NCBI GenBank assembly: GCA_018303225.1
Contig: JAGVYO010000001.1
Span: 1 to 20,357 of the forward strand
Length of the DNA: 20,357 nucleotides
From: Candidatus Woesearchaeota archaeon
GTDB taxonomy: Archaea > Nanobdellota > Nanobdellia > Woesearchaeales > JAGVYO01
Direction of reading: 5' to 3'
Made by a program: the position numbers and the translations under genes. Of this stretch, positions 19,881-20,357 are shown piece by piece. Within the stretch, counting starts at the first letter, position 1; every line of letters begins with the position of its first letter. The notes under the pieces are model-generated. The model had not been told where the DNA came from. It made no database searches and was given only the letters and a program-made list of their open reading frames with translations.

Positions 19881-19914
19881 TAGACCGACATGCATGGCTC
19901 TGGGGTGTTTCACC

Positions 19915-20357
19915 ATGGAGCTAAAGAAAATCATGACCAAAAAAGGGTTTGTGTTTCTGATTCTGTTCAGCGCATTGGCATTCGCGGGCCAGCGCATCAA
20001 TTTTTCGGCATTGGTAGGCACCGATAACCAGTTCTTCACACTGTTCCAGTTTTTCGGGCCAATTGCAGGAAGTTTCCTTGGGCCGGTGGTGGGTGTTGCG
20101 GCTGTATTGATTGCTGAGCTGGCAAATTTCTTCACAGTCGGAAGCGAATGGACGGCCCTTAATCTTGTACGGCTTCTGCCCATGCTTTTCGCAGCGTATT
20201 ATTTCGGCGTGAACAAGGATAGGATGAAAGTCAGCATAGTGGTTCCATTGGCAGCCATTGCCCTATTTGTCCTGCATCCTATTGGAAGACAGGCATGGTT
20301 CTTCAGTTTATACTGGACGATCCCCATCATTGTAAAGATACTGCCTCAGAAATATTC
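19915..20357 (+). CDS. multi-pass membrane protein, possibly ECF-transporter S-component-like (cut by window edge)
   Basis: An open frame of 147 complete codons running off the right edge, from MELKKIMTKKGFVFLILFS. The visible part has about four hydrophobic segments: 12-28, 48-70 (FFGPIAGSFLGPVVGVAAVLIAEL, in parts), about 82-98 and 107-120. The glycine-rich GPIAGSFLGPVVG pattern recalls S-components of energy-coupling-factor transporters, which capture vitamins or metals, but no specific family is recognised and the C-terminal half is missing. Its own TATA box and short leader set it apart from the lgt operon upstream. An alternative start at the internal Met7 cannot be excluded. Confidence 0.75.
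   Translation, partial: MELKKIMTKKGFVFLILFSALAFAGQRINFSALVGTDNQFFTLFQFFGPIAGSFLGPVVGVAAVLIAELANFFTVGSEWTALNLVRLLPMLFAAYYFGVNKDRMKVSIVVPLAAIALFVLHPIGRQAWFFSLYWTIPIIVKILPQKY

Noticed and set aside
19122..20183. A 353-codon minus-strand open frame across lgt, DUF192 and the last gene
   Set aside because: It runs antisense through three genes with clear motifs; its translation is rich in Ser/Asn/Lys and resembles no protein.

Overview
This window looks like chromosomal DNA from an archaeon, most likely a small-genome DPANN lineage (Woesearchaeota/Pacearchaeota-like; this lineage call is inference). The archaeal assignment is firm: archaeal histone, aIF5A, aRF1, eL40, eL43, RNA polymerase subunit P, prefoldin beta, UPF0147, a DRG-type GTPase, an archaeal Elp3 and TATA boxes throughout. 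Most first-in-operon genes have a TATA box centred 26-28 nt before the start codon, so their mRNAs should be leaderless. Four transcripts instead have a leader: the 6220 operon, the histone, aIF5A and the last gene.

Layout. 1-613: 5' part of elp3 (minus). 614-908: a striking array of perfect triloop hairpins. 909-3599: SERCA-type Ca2+ ATPase (minus). 3680-4558: stand-alone asparagine-synthase-like enzyme. 4559-4862: a second hairpin/inverted-repeat region. 4863-5990: DRG GTPase. 6220-7084: an overlapping three-gene operon of two paralogous 3-TM proteins and a pilin-like protein ending in a SHOCT-like motif. 7081-8242 (minus): tRNA-Pro(UGG), eL43, rpoP, pfdB and UPF0147; the tRNA carries a 26-nt intron in its T-loop. 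8407-11463: aRF1, a SprT-like metalloprotease, histone, aIF5A-eL40 and a small orphan. 11503-13741: site-2 protease, TrmJ-like methyltransferase and a winged-helix-like archaeal protein. 13840-15597: PspC, a Cys-rich membrane protein and a TrmG10-like methyltransferase. 15707-17808: a voltage-sensor-like membrane protein, PCMT and (minus) a PfkB sugar kinase. 17901-19863: a frameshifted membrane protein, a bacterial-type Lgt and a DUF192 protein with a lipobox. 19915-end: start of a membrane protein.

How the parts fit. Much of the window is translation and RNA machinery: aRF1, aIF5A, eL40, eL43, tRNA-Pro, Elp3, TrmJ and TrmG10. The rest is envelope biology: pilin operon, lipoprotein maturation, S2P, PspC, Ca2+ pump and voltage-sensor-like protein. 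The least ordinary items are the intergenic hairpin arrays, the T-loop intron, the Lgt-lipoprotein pair and the pilin-SHOCT operon. No CRISPR array, insertion sequence, rRNA or replication origin was seen.
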